Source: Cecembia calidifontis | Lineage (GTDB): Bacteria > Bacteroidota > Bacteroidia > Cytophagales > Cyclobacteriaceae | Assembly (NCBI RefSeq): GCF_004216715.1 | Contig: NZ_SGXG01000001.1 | Coordinates: 2,774,501-2,838,500, forward strand | Length of the DNA: 64,000 nucleotides | Direction: 5' to 3' | Part shown: positions 1 to 8,076 of the stretch, one piece after another | Layout: the number at the start of each line of letters is the position of its first letter | How positions within the stretch are numbered: the first letter of the stretch is position 1 | The notes under the pieces: generated by a model | Told to the model about the DNA's origin: nothing | The model's database searches: none | The model's input: only the letters and a program-made list of their open reading frames with translations | Made by a program: the position numbers and the translations under genes

Positions 1-1
1 G

Positions 2-484
2 AACAATAAAAGGTTTTGTTCCTCTACCTGGCTAAGAAAGATGGAGCAGCTGGATTATCTCGAAGAGCCTGATATGTTCCATGATGCTTTTGCGCACATG
101 CCGATGCTGACCAATCAGCCCTATGTGGACTTTTTGGAAAAACTGAGTGGAATTGCGCTTAAGCATATTGATGATAAGTGGGCAATTGAACTGCTTTCCA
201 GAATTTATTGGTTTACAATAGAATTTGGGCTGATCAGGGAAGATGGGGAATTGAGGATTTATGGAGCCGGTATATTGAGTTCTGCCGGTGAAACCAAATA
301 CAGTTTATCCAATGAGCCGGCCCATTATGATTACAATGTGAAAAAAATCATGAATACGCCATACTGGAAAGACAAATTCCAGGACAAATATTTTGTAATT
401 GACAGTTATGAGCAATTGTACCAATCTATTCCGGAAATCGAGGAAGTTTTGGAAGAAATGCTTTCAGAGGCAACACAAAAATAA
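2..484 (+). CDS. phhA: Phenylalanine 4-monooxygenase, 3' part (5' end outside window)
   Basis: This is the C-terminal part of an iron- and pterin-dependent aromatic amino acid hydroxylase, which converts phenylalanine to tyrosine in the cytoplasm. The frame is open from base 2, with 160 codons before the TAA; the ATG at 41 lies inside the conserved core and is not a start. Visible motifs are LDYLEEPDMFHDAFAH, whose two histidines five residues apart match the Fe ligands of the family, and YWFTIEFGL, which carries the third ligand, Glu. GAGILSSAGE follows, as in animal and bacterial enzymes. The bacterial length of about 250-300 aa implies that the N-terminal third is missing because of the window edge, not a mutation. 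A strong terminator follows. Assignment to phenylalanine rather than tryptophan or tyrosine hydroxylase rests on bacterial precedent. Confidence 0.93.
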   Translation, partial: NNKRFCSSTWLRKMEQLDYLEEPDMFHDAFAHMPMLTNQPYVDFLEKLSGIALKHIDDKWAIELLSRIYWFTIEFGLIREDGELRIYGAGILSSAGETKYSLSNEPAHYDYNVKKIMNTPYWKDKFQDKYFVIDSYEQLYQSIPEIEEVLEEMLSEATQK

Positions 485-520
485 GTATTTGGAATAATTC
501 GGAATTAGTATTTGAAATCC

Positions 521-558
521 AAAAAGCGTTTGTGGTTTGTCAGTCACGAACGTTTTTT
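521..558 (+). terminator. Rho-independent terminator after phhA
   Basis: A 14-bp stem (521-534 with 545-558, two G-U pairs) encloses a 10-nt loop and ends in a run of T. It separates phhA from hisH, so the his genes probably have their own promoter in the 65 nt that remain. Confidence 0.8.
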
Positions 559-623
559 TATTCCAAATGAATTTAAAGATCTGGTTGGGACATGTCCAGC
601 CTTTTGGTTAAAAAGCTTTTTGA

Positions 624-1217
624 ATGAATGTAGCAGTAATTAAATACAATGCAGGGAATGTACAGTCCGTTTTGTATGCTTTGGAAAGATTAGGTGCGGA
701 AGCAATACTTACTGATGATTTGGAGCGTATTTCCAAAGCAGATAAGGTCATCTTTCCAGGCCAAGGAGAGGCAAGTACCGCCATGAAGTACCTCAAGGAA
801 AGAAAACTGGATAAGTTGATCCCTCAACTTAAACAACCCTTTTTTGGGGTTTGTCTGGGTCAGCAACTTTTATGTGAGCATTCAGAAGAGAATGACACTA
901 CTTGTTTGGGTGTTTTTCCTGTAAAAGTTAAAAAGTTTGTTCCTCAAAATGCCGAAGAGTTTAAAGTTCCCCATGTAGGTTGGAACAATATTTATGACTT
1001 AAAAACACCTCTTTTGGAAGGGTTGGACGACCATTCATTTGTGTATTATGTGCATAGTTTTTATTGTGAACTGAGTGAATATACCATCGCCAAAACCCAT
1101 TATATTCATGATTTTGCTGCTTTGATGAATAAGGATAATTTTTATGCCATGCAGGCCCATCCCGAGAAAAGCAGTTTGGTTGGAGAAAGAATATTAAAGA
1201 ATTTTCTATCCCTTTAA
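624..1217 (+). CDS. hisH: Imidazole glycerol phosphate synthase, glutaminase subunit HisH
   Basis: HisH is a class I glutamine amidotransferase that passes ammonia to HisF for the fifth step of histidine synthesis. The protein has 197 aa, the usual length. The nucleophile is Cys77 in GVCLGQQLL, and His179 and Glu181 in AHPEKS complete the triad. The N-terminus MNVAVIKYNAGN is the family start, so the ATG at 624 is secure although no clear ribosome site is visible, as is common in Bacteroidota. It is the first gene of a four-gene his run (hisH-hisA-hisF-hisIE). The hisGDCB genes that usually precede it in this phylum are not directly upstream here; phhA and a terminator are. Confidence 0.96.
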   Translation: MNVAVIKYNAGNVQSVLYALERLGAEAILTDDLERISKADKVIFPGQGEASTAMKYLKERKLDKLIPQLKQPFFGVCLGQQLLCEHSEENDTTCLGVFPVKVKKFVPQNAEEFKVPHVGWNNIYDLKTPLLEGLDDHSFVYYVHSFYCELSEYTIAKTHYIHDFAALMNKDNFYAMQAHPEKSSLVGERILKNFLSL

Positions 1218-1273
1218 AAAGAAGTGTTTCATTTGAAAATCAATCAGGGGTCTTGATTCCCATAAAAGCAAAA

Positions 1274-1993
1274 ATGGAGATAATACCGGCAATTGATATT
1301 ATAAACGGAAAATGCGTCAGACTTACCCAAGGGGATTATGGTCAAAAAAAAGAATACCATGATAGTCCTCTTGAAATGGCCAAAAGATTTGAACAGGCAG
1401 GTATTTCCAGGTTGCATTTGGTTGACCTGGATGGGGCAAAACAAAAACAAATTGTAAACAAGCAGGCCTTAAAGGCGATAGCAGAAGGAACATCTCTCAA
1501 AATTGATTTTGGGGGAGGAGTGCAATCCGATACAGCTATTGAAGAGGCGTTTTCCTTAGGTGCACATCAGGTCACAGGAGGAAGCATAGCCGTAAAAAAT
1601 CAGGATTTGTTTGAATCTTGGATATCAAGGTTTGGAGGAGAAAAAATTATCCTGGGTGCAGATGCCAAAAACAGGAAGATTGCCATCTCAGGTTGGGAAG
1701 AAACAACAGAAATCGAACTCATTGACTTCATCAAAGGCTATTATAATAAGGGTATCAGTTATGTAATTTGTACAGATGTAGCCAAAGATGGTTTACTTCA
1801 AGGACCTTCTTTGGATTTGTATAGAGAAATCCTCTCCGAGATTCCTGGCATCAGACTAATTGCAAGTGGGGGAGTCTCAGAGATAAAGGATCTTGAAAAA
1901 TTGGCTGAAATCGGTGTTTATGGAACGATAGTAGGGAAGGCTTATTATGAAGGAAAAATTACGCTTGAACAGTTGGCCGGTTTTGCCTTCTGA
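1274..1993 (+). CDS. hisA: ProFAR isomerase HisA
   Basis: HisA is the (beta/alpha)8 isomerase that opens the ribose of ProFAR to PRFAR, the substrate of HisFH. The start chosen is the ATG at 1274, giving MEIIPAIDIINGKCVRL, the canonical N-terminus with the catalytic Asp of PAID. An in-frame codon at 1253 would add seven residues that the family lacks. The protein has 239 aa. Other features are the phosphate-binding DFGGGVQSD and IASGGVSE loops and the second catalytic Asp in ICTDVAKDGLLQG. It lies 56 nt after hisH and 90 nt before hisF. Confidence 0.95.
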   Translation: MEIIPAIDIINGKCVRLTQGDYGQKKEYHDSPLEMAKRFEQAGISRLHLVDLDGAKQKQIVNKQALKAIAEGTSLKIDFGGGVQSDTAIEEAFSLGAHQVTGGSIAVKNQDLFESWISRFGGEKIILGADAKNRKIAISGWEETTEIELIDFIKGYYNKGISYVICTDVAKDGLLQGPSLDLYREILSEIPGIRLIASGGVSEIKDLEKLAEIGVYGTIVGKAYYEGKITLEQLAGFAF

Positions 1994-2016
1994 TCATTCA
2001 GGATTCAATTCATGAG

Positions 2017-2079
2017 ATGAGCTTAACAGACAGAATTTTAGGGGACGACGTCTTTACAGATCGTACTTGGAACTTTTAA
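2017..2079 (+). CDS. Possible 20-residue peptide between hisA and hisF
   Basis: The 90-nt hisA-hisF gap contains an ATG-initiated frame of 20 codons (MSLTDRILGDDVFTDRTWNF), ending 4 nt before the hisF ATG. It has no recognisable family and no run of His codons, so it is not a classical his attenuator peptide. It could couple translation into hisF or be chance. The only support is its position and its fit to the gap. Confidence 0.2.
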   Translation: MSLTDRILGDDVFTDRTWNF

Positions 2080-2083
2080 AAAG

Positions 2084-2839
2084 ATGCTAACAAAAAGAAT
2101 AATACCTTGCCTGGACATCAAAGACGGCCGCACTGTAAAAGGTGTCAACTTTGTTCAGCTGCGTGATGCGGGTGACCCGGTTGAATTGGCCAAAATTTAT
2201 TCGGATCAAGGAGCTGATGAGCTGGTGTTTTTGGATATTACAGCGACAGTGGACAAAAGAAAAACCCTGGCAGAACTTGTCACTAAGGTGGCCAAAGCCA
2301 TCAATATTCCCTTTACAGTAGGAGGGGGAATTTCCACAGTGGAGGATGTTAAGGTTCTCCTCAATGCCGGGGCAGACAAGATTTCCATCAATTCTGCTGC
2401 AGTAAAACACCCCCATCTGATCAATGAGATGGCTTTGGAATTCGGCTCCCAATGTATCGTGGTGGCCATTGATACAAGAAATATTGATGGGTTAGATTTT
2501 GTCCACACCCACGGCGGCAGGAAGCCTACCTTGATCAAAACGCAGCAATGGGCCAAAGAGGTCTGTGATAGGGGGGCGGGTGAGATTTTGTTGACCTCCA
2601 TGGACCATGATGGTACCAAATCTGGTTTTGCCAATGAGATAACAGCAGAAATTTCTTCCATGCTAAGTATTCCTGTAATTGCTTCTGGAGGAGCAGGAAG
2701 TATGTCCCATTTCAAAGATGTGTTTACCTTTGGGAAAGCGGATGCCGCTTTAGCCGCCAGTATATTTCACTTCAGGGAAATCCCTATTCCCGATCTTAAA
2801 AACTACCTGGACCAGGAAGGTATACCCGTAAGAATTTAA
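2084..2839 (+). CDS. hisF: Imidazole glycerol phosphate synthase, cyclase subunit HisF
   Basis: HisF uses ammonia from HisH to convert PRFAR into imidazole glycerol phosphate and AICAR. The 251-aa length is typical. MLTKRIIPCLDIKDGRTVKG contains the catalytic Asp of CLDI, and TVGGGI and IASGGAGS are the two phosphate loops. The second catalytic Asp lies in LLTSMDHDGTKSGF. It is the homologue of HisA, with the same half-barrel repeat. It lies 22 nt upstream of hisIE in the same run. Confidence 0.97.
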   Translation: MLTKRIIPCLDIKDGRTVKGVNFVQLRDAGDPVELAKIYSDQGADELVFLDITATVDKRKTLAELVTKVAKAINIPFTVGGGISTVEDVKVLLNAGADKISINSAAVKHPHLINEMALEFGSQCIVVAIDTRNIDGLDFVHTHGGRKPTLIKTQQWAKEVCDRGAGEILLTSMDHDGTKSGFANEITAEISSMLSIPVIASGGAGSMSHFKDVFTFGKADAALAASIFHFREIPIPDLKNYLDQEGIPVRI

Positions 2840-2861
2840 AATACTATTTAAACTAAGTTTA

Positions 2862-3473
2862 ATGAATAATCTGAAAATAGATTTTGATAAAGTAGGGGGC
2901 TTGGTTCCTGCTATCATTCAGGATGCTGAAAGCAATGTCGTATTGATGTTGGGTTATATGAACCAGGAAGCCTTGGATCTTACTTTGGAATCCAAAAAGG
3001 TTACTTTTTTCAGTAGGACCAAGCAGAGGCTTTGGACCAAAGGTGAAACTTCTGGTAATTTTTTATTTGTCCATGATATCAGTATCGATTGTGACAGTGA
3101 TACCCTTTTGGTCAAAGTCAATCCTGTGGGTCCTGTTTGCCATACGGGTTCGGATACCTGTTTTGATGAACCCAATCGCAGTAAGACGCTGTTTATAGAC
3201 CAGTTGAGAAGCATAATCAAAGACAGGAAAAACAACCCATCAAATCAGTCCTACACCGCTTCTTTATTTGCAAAAGGAATCAACAAAGTAGCTCAAAAAG
3301 TAGGAGAAGAAGCGGTGGAAATAGTTATCGAAGCCAAAGATAACAACAAGGAACTTTTTTTAGGAGAAGCAGCAGATTTGCTCTTCCATTATTTGGTGCT
3401 GTTAGAAGCCAAAGAAATTGAACTGGATGAGGTTATTCAGGTGTTAATTGACCGTCACGCAAAAAAACAATAA
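2862..3473 (+). CDS. hisIE: Bifunctional HisIE (PR-AMP cyclohydrolase / PR-ATP pyrophosphatase)
   Basis: This fusion enzyme catalyses the second and third steps of histidine synthesis. The HisI part (about residues 1-108) shows MLGYMNQEAL, the SRTKQRLWTKGETSGN stretch and the metal-binding CHTGSDTCF. The HisE part (about 115-203) shows the acidic helix KVGEEAVEIVIEAK and GEAADLLFHYLVLL of the MazG-like fold. At 203 aa it has the normal fused length. It closes the his run and is followed by an OsmC-like gene after only 6 nt, so the his transcript may continue into it. Confidence 0.96.
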   Translation: MNNLKIDFDKVGGLVPAIIQDAESNVVLMLGYMNQEALDLTLESKKVTFFSRTKQRLWTKGETSGNFLFVHDISIDCDSDTLLVKVNPVGPVCHTGSDTCFDEPNRSKTLFIDQLRSIIKDRKNNPSNQSYTASLFAKGINKVAQKVGEEAVEIVIEAKDNNKELFLGEAADLLFHYLVLLEAKEIELDEVIQVLIDRHAKKQ

Positions 3474-3479
3474 TCAGAC

Positions 3480-3893
3480 ATGAGTAAAAGGAATGTAACA
3501 GTCCGCATGAAGGCGGACTATGAATATGAGGCTTTCAATTTGCAGGGCAACAAGGTAGATATCGATATGTATGATGCCCCGAACAAAAAAGCCCAATCCC
3601 CGATGGACCTTCTTTTATCTGCTTTGGGAGGCTGTTCTGCAGTTGACGCCGTAATTATGATGAAAAAGAAAAGAAAGACCATCAATGATTTTTTTATTGA
3701 GTTAGAGGGGACAAGAAATGATGGAATTCCTGCTTATTATACCCATATACATTTGAAATTCATTTTAGTTTCACCCGATGCAACGGAAGAAGAATTCGCT
3801 AAGGTGGTAGCATTATCAGTGGACAAATACTGTTCTGTCGCCTCTTCCCTGAAATCTGAAATCACCTACAGTTCCGAAGTCAGAAGACCATAA
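3480..3893 (+). CDS. OsmC-family peroxiredoxin-like protein
   Basis: This is a 137-aa cytoplasmic protein of the OsmC/Ohr fold, whose members reduce organic hydroperoxides with a Cys pair. The two family cysteines are present: Cys52 in LGGCSAVD and Cys118 in KYCSVASS. SPMDLLLSALGGC is the classic signature. It is closer to the YhfA-like OsmC branch than to Ohr (inference from the short N-terminus). It starts 6 nt after hisIE, and its stop overlaps the next start by one base (TAATG), which points to translational coupling with the small gene that follows. Confidence 0.88.
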   Translation: MSKRNVTVRMKADYEYEAFNLQGNKVDIDMYDAPNKKAQSPMDLLLSALGGCSAVDAVIMMKKKRKTINDFFIELEGTRNDGIPAYYTHIHLKFILVSPDATEEEFAKVVALSVDKYCSVASSLKSEITYSSEVRRP

Positions 3894-4132
3894 TGCGTGT
3901 AGTAAAGGAATTTACCAAAGAAGGGATAAGGGTTTCCATTTTCAATTGGAACAACAAATTTTTGATAAAATTTGAACTGGGTCCTTTGGAGCAGACATTT
4001 AAAGTGTCAGAATTGGATGTTTTAGTTGAAGATGACCTGGAGCAATTTTATAAAGGGGAATTCTTTGATAAGGTTATGCTCCGTTTCAAAGAAATGGGGC
4101 AAAGCCTTCAAAATCAATTGCAAAATCTTTAG
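3893..4132 (+). CDS. Small conserved-type protein of unknown function
   Basis: The product has 79 aa and no recognised domain. It is predicted to be soluble, with short beta-like segments followed by a charged C-terminal helix. It has no signal peptide or cysteine motif. The ATG shares its A with the OsmC stop codon, which argues that it is a real gene translated with the OsmC-like gene. The following lipoprotein starts 20 nt after its stop. No function is proposed. Confidence 0.7.
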   Translation: MRVVKEFTKEGIRVSIFNWNNKFLIKFELGPLEQTFKVSELDVLVEDDLEQFYKGEFFDKVMLRFKEMGQSLQNQLQNL

Positions 4133-4151
4133 CTTTAGGTTCATTCCTAAA

Positions 4152-5162
4152 ATGAAGATGTATTACCCAAGAATTATCCTGTTTTTTCTTTGCTTGCATC
4201 TGATGCAATGTACATCTGCTCCTAAGGAAAGGTATGAGGATGTCTTGATGGATATCAATGCCTTTATTTCTTTGATGGAGTATGACCTAGAAGAACTTGA
4301 GGAAGAAATCGTGTTACTGGGAGAGGAGGTGAGGAGACTATATGCACAAAAAGAATTTATTTTATCCCAATCGAATGATGCTTACATCCCTATTACCGAA
4401 GCAGGAGTATACAATAATGCCGGGATAACGGACCCTGAATCCAGCACCATTTATATTCCGGGAAGAGCCGGTAACCTTAAAGAGGCAAGAGAGATGTTTA
4501 TCTTGACGGAAGTTTTAGATGAAAAATTCAGGTCAATCATTCAACGTTATCCGGTCGTTTCGCAAGTTTATTTTAACAGTAAGTACCACTTAAATAAACT
4601 TTACCCACCTTATGATGCTCTTGCCATGTTGGATCCGGATTTAGATATAACCACCTTCAATTTTTACTATTTGGCGGATCAAGAACACAATCCTGATAGA
4701 GGGCCTGTTTGGGTGGATGAAATTTACATTGATCCTGTGGGTAGGGGATGGATGATTTCCTTGATTTATCCGGTATATGTGGAAAATGACCTCAAAATGG
4801 TTTTGGGATTTGACATAACATTAAATGACATTATTGAATCCTATTTGGAAAAATTTGACAGGAATTTTGTCATTGTGGATGTAACGGGAACATTAGTGGC
4901 AGGAAAAACTAAAGCGATAGAGTCTCTTTCCTTACCCCCGCTAAAAAATCATACTTACAAGCAGACAATTATTTCTGATAGCTTCAGGATGGAAGATTTC
5001 AATCTTTTTAGGAGCAAGAGTAAAGAGGTAAGGAAAATGGCTTCCAATATAATTTTGAACAATGAAAGGGAGACAGTTTTAAAAGATTTGGGTTTAAAAA
5101 TCCAAGTTTCTGCTGCAAAAATGGAAATATTGGATTGGATCGTACTTGATTTGGTATTCTGA
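4152..5162 (+). CDS. Lipoprotein with Cache-like sensor domain
   Basis: This 336-aa protein begins with a lipoprotein signal: a short basic start, a hydrophobic stretch and the lipobox HLMQC with Cys20. I chose the ATG at 4152 because the longer frame from 4026 would bury this signal and overlap the previous gene. After the lipid anchor comes a helical, acidic stretch (about residues 30-70), then a region resembling dCache/PDC extracytoplasmic sensors: IYIDPVGRGWMISLIYPVY followed by LGFDITLNDI. Cache domains normally sit inside the receptor; here the module is a separate lipoprotein. Its stop overlaps the start of the hybrid histidine kinase by one base (TGATG). I infer that it binds a ligand in the periplasm and works with that kinase. 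Confidence 0.78.
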   Translation: MKMYYPRIILFFLCLHLMQCTSAPKERYEDVLMDINAFISLMEYDLEELEEEIVLLGEEVRRLYAQKEFILSQSNDAYIPITEAGVYNNAGITDPESSTIYIPGRAGNLKEAREMFILTEVLDEKFRSIIQRYPVVSQVYFNSKYHLNKLYPPYDALAMLDPDLDITTFNFYYLADQEHNPDRGPVWVDEIYIDPVGRGWMISLIYPVYVENDLKMVLGFDITLNDIIESYLEKFDRNFVIVDVTGTLVAGKTKAIESLSLPPLKNHTYKQTIISDSFRMEDFNLFRSKSKEVRKMASNIILNNERETVLKDLGLKIQVSAAKMEILDWIVLDLVF

Positions 5163-8065
5163 TGGGGGAGAAAAGAATTGATTTTGTTTTAGAAAACAGA
5201 AGGGGGATTTATAGGTGGTTTGTTTTTTTAGGAATAGCAGTTGCTGTCATTATTTCCTTGCTTGCGTTTAATTTTTTTGGGGCGCTCCGGGACAGTCAGA
5301 TTGAGTCTATTCAAGTCTCTTTAAACAAAAAAGCTGAGCTTGCTGGTAAGGACATCCAGAATACCTTTTCGGCTATGTATGAAGACATGTTGTTCTTTGT
5401 GAATAACTTAGAACCTTGGACCTATGAAAGATCCTCAAATGAAGAACTTGCTTTTGAAAAAAGGGCCAGAAGGATTTTTAATAACCATAGGTTTATTTTG
5501 GATACGTTAATTGTCACCTTTCCTAATCAAACTGTTTCATTCCACTTTGATGAAAGGAATAATTTCATCCGGACATTTCAAAGCGGATTGGTACAATTTG
5601 AAAATTCAGGCTCGAGAATAATCCATCTTAAGAATGCGAGTAAAGGAGTTGGGATAACAGTGGTAACTAACCCAGATCGGTTTTTCAATGATCAATTGAG
5701 TAATTTTTATCTGGGGATAGATACCAAAAAATATATCTGGAGGGATGGATTTCTCTTTCCTGTGAATGTAGAGAGAAATGATAAAGATTTTTATCCATCC
5801 CAAAAGGTTTTAAATAGACTCAATCAGGATTTGGAGCTGGGTCTTAAAGGGGAGGAAATTGGGAGCATTAGCTTAGAAGAGGGAGGTAAAGGAAGACAGG
5901 CAACGATACATTATTATCCTTTCCGACTGGTTCCCTTTGAGTATAAATATGGGGTTGTATTTATACAGGATATTTCTAAAGTCGGATCTGAAGTTTATGT
6001 CAACTATTTTTATATTCTATTTGGTCTGCTGGCACTTTTGGTCCTCATATTGATCATACTATTTAAGTTTATAAGGAACATTCAAGTATCAAATTCAGCT
6101 ATTGAAGCGAGTGCCCGTGAAATCAAGGAACTTTTCCGAAGGCAGACCTTATTGCTTCAGGAGTCCAAAGGCTTTATTTATTTTCAGGACGAGAACGGGA
6201 AATTATATTCTGTTAGTGAAGAGGTGAAGCAAGTGTTGGGTTATGATCCTGAAGATTTCAAAGCCAATTTCAGGAAGTATATCCGGCCTGAGCATAATGA
6301 AAAATTGGGGGAATTTATTAAAGACAGTACTGATTCCAGAAAAGATAATTTACAATTTGAGTTTGATTTTCGTCACCGGGACGGATATTGGACGAGGGTC
6401 AAAATTTTCGAAAAACTGCTTTATGATGAATTGGGAAATTTTAAAGGGAATGTTGGAATATGCACCGATATTCAGGAAAAATTTGAATCAGAGTTTAAAC
6501 TTAAAGAGAGTGAGAATAGGTTAAGGGCTGTACTAAAAAGTTTGCCAGACCTCATTTTTATTTATGATAATGATGGCGTTTTTAGGGATTATTATGTCAA
6601 AGACAAAACACTATTGATGGTCCCACCCGAATCAACAATGGGCAAAAATTTCAAAGATATCATGCCTGAACCGATGCGTTCAGATTTGATAAACGCATTT
6701 GAAAAGGCTAAAAATACTGGAAAACTCCAAAATATAGAGTTTGAGTTACCTCTACCCATTGGAAAGCGGATTTTTGAGGCCAGGGTTTTTAAGCTGGACG
6801 AACAGAGAATGGTTTCCATGGCCAGGGACATCACAGTACAGAAGCTTTGGGAAAAAGGGCTTCAAGAAGCCAAAGAGGCAGCAGAGCAAGCCAATAAAGC
6901 CAAATCTGAATTTTTGGCAAATATGAGCCATGAAATCAGGACTCCTATGAATGGTTTGTTAGGCATTGTTGAACTATTGGAGCAAACAAAGCTGGATAAC
7001 AAGCAGCAGGAATATATTCAGGTCATCAAGGATTCCGGTAAATCACTGACCAATATCATCAATGACATTTTGGATTATTCCAAAATAGAATCCGGTATGA
7101 TGGAGTTGAAGTTGAGTGTTTTCCACTTTAAAAATGAAATACTTAGGGTTTTTAGGATCTTCTCTGGAATGGTGGAGAAAAAACAAATCCAATTCACGTA
7201 TTCCTTTGGACCATTAATGCCAGGTTATGTTCGGCTGGACAAAGAAAAATTGGTGCAAATTCTTCTAAATATTATCGGAAATGCGGTGAAGTTTACCCCT
7301 CAGGGAGGATCTGTGCATGTTTCTGTTGAAGTAGAGCCGGTTTTGGAAGAGAATATTATATTAAATTTCTCCGTGAAAGATAATGGAGAAGGAATACCTC
7401 CGGAAAAAATTGCCTTGCTGACCGAACCTTTTGTCCAATTGGATGGAAGCAATACCCGGGAGTTTCAGGGAACAGGTCTTGGGTTGGCCATTTCCAAAAA
7501 GCTCATTGAGTTAATGGGAGGAGAATTACAAATCCAAAGTGAAGTCGGTACAGGATCGGTTTTTAGTTTTAGTGTATTTGGATCAACTATCAGGCATAAT
7601 GAAGAATTGAGAGAAAGCCAGATTTTTGGCCTGAATGAAGAGGAAGTTCAACTTTTGGATTTGGCTTACCGCTGTCCGATGGATATTCTCCTGGTAGAGG
7701 ACAATAATACCAATCTCATTTTTATGAAGATGTTGATGGATCAACTCGGTTATGAGGTCAGTATTGCCAGAAATGGACTTGAAGCAGTTGATTTAGTTAA
7801 AAACGGGAGGTTTTTTGACCTTGTATTTATGGATATTCAAATGCCAAAAATGAATGGTTTGGATGCAACCCGGCATATCAGGGCAATCAAAGGCGCTGAA
7901 TCTATGATGATTGTCGGTCTTTCTGCCAATGCTTTCAGTGAAGATATAGAAAAAGCTTATGCCGTAGGAATGAATTATTACCTGACCAAGCCAGTCAGTA
8001 TCCATGAGATAGCCAAGGTGATTGCCGATCACTACAAAGAACTATCAATAAAAAAAGAGGCCTAA
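5162..8065 (+). CDS. Membrane hybrid sensor histidine kinase
   Basis: The 967-aa kinase spans the inner membrane. A membrane segment lies at about residues 19-40, an extracytoplasmic sensor region at about 41-280 and a second membrane segment at about 281-303. Inside are PAS-like domains at about 335-440 and 450-560, a helical linker rich in Ala/Glu/Lys, HisKA with His590 in MSHEIRTPMNG, HATPase with the N box IIGNAVKFTP and the DNGEGIP and GTGLGLAIS glycine boxes, and a C-terminal receiver with Asp891 in FMDIQMPKMNG. No DNA-binding output domain follows, so phosphate probably goes to another protein or is used within a relay. It is translationally coupled to the Cache-like lipoprotein. Its stop lies in the loop of a bidirectional terminator. 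The ligand is unknown. Confidence 0.93.
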   Translation: MGEKRIDFVLENRRGIYRWFVFLGIAVAVIISLLAFNFFGALRDSQIESIQVSLNKKAELAGKDIQNTFSAMYEDMLFFVNNLEPWTYERSSNEELAFEKRARRIFNNHRFILDTLIVTFPNQTVSFHFDERNNFIRTFQSGLVQFENSGSRIIHLKNASKGVGITVVTNPDRFFNDQLSNFYLGIDTKKYIWRDGFLFPVNVERNDKDFYPSQKVLNRLNQDLELGLKGEEIGSISLEEGGKGRQATIHYYPFRLVPFEYKYGVVFIQDISKVGSEVYVNYFYILFGLLALLVLILIILFKFIRNIQVSNSAIEASAREIKELFRRQTLLLQESKGFIYFQDENGKLYSVSEEVKQVLGYDPEDFKANFRKYIRPEHNEKLGEFIKDSTDSRKDNLQFEFDFRHRDGYWTRVKIFEKLLYDELGNFKGNVGICTDIQEKFESEFKLKESENRLRAVLKSLPDLIFIYDNDGVFRDYYVKDKTLLMVPPESTMGKNFKDIMPEPMRSDLINAFEKAKNTGKLQNIEFELPLPIGKRIFEARVFKLDEQRMVSMARDITVQKLWEKGLQEAKEAAEQANKAKSEFLANMSHEIRTPMNGLLGIVELLEQTKLDNKQQEYIQVIKDSGKSLTNIINDILDYSKIESGMMELKLSVFHFKNEILRVFRIFSGMVEKKQIQFTYSFGPLMPGYVRLDKEKLVQILLNIIGNAVKFTPQGGSVHVSVEVEPVLEENIILNFSVKDNGEGIPPEKIALLTEPFVQLDGSNTREFQGTGLGLAISKKLIELMGGELQIQSEVGTGSVFSFSVFGSTIRHNEELRESQIFGLNEEEVQLLDLAYRCPMDILLVEDNNTNLIFMKMLMDQLGYEVSIARNGLEAVDLVKNGRFFDLVFMDIQMPKMNGLDATRHIRAIKGAESMMIVGLSANAFSEDIEKAYAVGMNYYLTKPVSIHEIAKVIADHYKELSIKKEA

Positions 8066-8076
8066 GCCTCTTTTTT
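8051..8076. terminator. Bidirectional terminator between kinase and E2 genes
   Basis: A perfect 11-bp stem (8051-8061 with 8066-8076) with a CTAA loop is flanked by A and T runs. It serves both convergent genes. The TAA of the kinase overlaps the loop, and the stop of the E2 gene begins at the end of the 3' arm. Confidence 0.88.

Noticed and set aside
2206..2715. 169-codon frame on the minus strand inside hisF
   Set aside because: It is antisense to a clearly conserved enzyme and its product has no family features.
4026..4151. Longer N-terminus for the Cache-like lipoprotein
   Set aside because: It would bury the lipoprotein signal and overlap the preceding gene by more than 100 nt.
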